DNA of 32,058 nucleotides from contig JANYEA010000040.1 of assembly GCA_025363385.1 (NCBI GenBank), forward strand, positions 1-32,058. Reading direction: 5' to 3'. Below, one piece after another: positions 32,015 through 32,058 of this stretch. Position numbers and translations under genes: made by a program. This stretch comes from Bacteroidota bacterium (GTDB lineage: Bacteria > Bacteroidota > Bacteroidia > Chitinophagales > Chitinophagaceae). Below the pieces are notes generated by a model. That model made no database searches. It was given only the letters and a program-made list of their open reading frames with translations, and was not told the DNA's origin. How positions within the stretch are numbered: position 1 is the stretch's first letter; each line of letters starts with the position of its first letter.

Positions 32015-32058
32015 GTGTTTAATATTTATAGAGTTTTTCAAAATGCTTTTCACCATTG

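Noticed and set aside
17471..32058. Right attachment site (repeat of the tRNA-Glu 3' end)
   Set aside because: I looked for GGTTCGATTCCCGTACC-like sequence to the right of the tra genes on both strands and did not see it; serine integrases may share only a few core bases, so a short att could be missed.
1..32058. CRISPR array or rRNA genes
   Set aside because: No regularly spaced direct repeats and no conserved rRNA segments were seen.

Overview
The window is from a member of the Bacteroidota. The evidence is the OMP-beta-barrel TonB-type receptor, the Bacteroidetes conjugation set (TraE/F/G/J/K/M/N), the PorV-like outer-membrane protein, a tRNA promoter of the TTTG / TAnnTTTG type, and A-rich translation starts. 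Gene content suggests a chitinophaga-like lineage, but the sequence alone does not fix family or genus. Almost everything is on the minus strand. The exceptions are one tRNA, one response regulator and one dead gene.

Region by region: (1) 1-4437 looks like core chromosome: a TonB-type outer-membrane receptor running off the left edge, then pgk and gap. (2) 4566-4736 is a tRNA-Glu(TTC) gene with promoter and terminator. (3) From 4650 rightwards a mobile element begins. A large serine recombinase is written antisense into the 3' half of the tRNA and borrows its last 12 codons and stop codon from it. A 48-residue ORF overlaps the recombinase start. (4) 6416-17470 is one long, tightly packed minus-strand operon of conjugation genes in the usual Bacteroidetes order (traE, two unknowns, traF, traG, truncated traI fused to traG, a TerB-labelled-type protein, traJ, traK, traM, traN, then accessory genes). 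It ends in a clear terminator before the recombinase. No relaxase or VirD4-type coupling protein is visible, and no second copy of the tRNA 3' end was found, so the right end of the element is unknown or lies outside the window.

(5) 18093-28188 is the most interesting part. It is a co-directional cluster that looks like a secreted, disulfide-rich and possibly glycosylated peptide pathway. In transcription order it holds: a membrane fusion of a C39-like domain lacking the catalytic Cys, a VKOR domain and a DsbA/thioredoxin domain; a 72-residue precursor with a LSRNEMKQIMAG-type leader and an 8-cysteine core; a TlpA-like thioredoxin; three unrelated glycosyltransferase-like proteins (DUF6625-like, GT61-like, GT4-like); a C39-peptidase ABC exporter; and a HlyD-type adaptor. 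No lanthipeptide or radical-SAM enzyme is seen. The combination resembles the logic of glycocins (sublancin / glycocin F) assembled from Bacteroidota parts.

(6) A divergent NarL/LuxR response regulator (28567-29241) faces this cluster across 378 bp that contain a 52-bp near-perfect palindrome. (7) 29245-29758 is a broken AbiEii-like nucleotidyltransferase. (8) 29784-32014 is a compact operon of a lipoprotein, a PorV/PorQ-like outer-membrane protein and a Crp/Fnr-type regulator.
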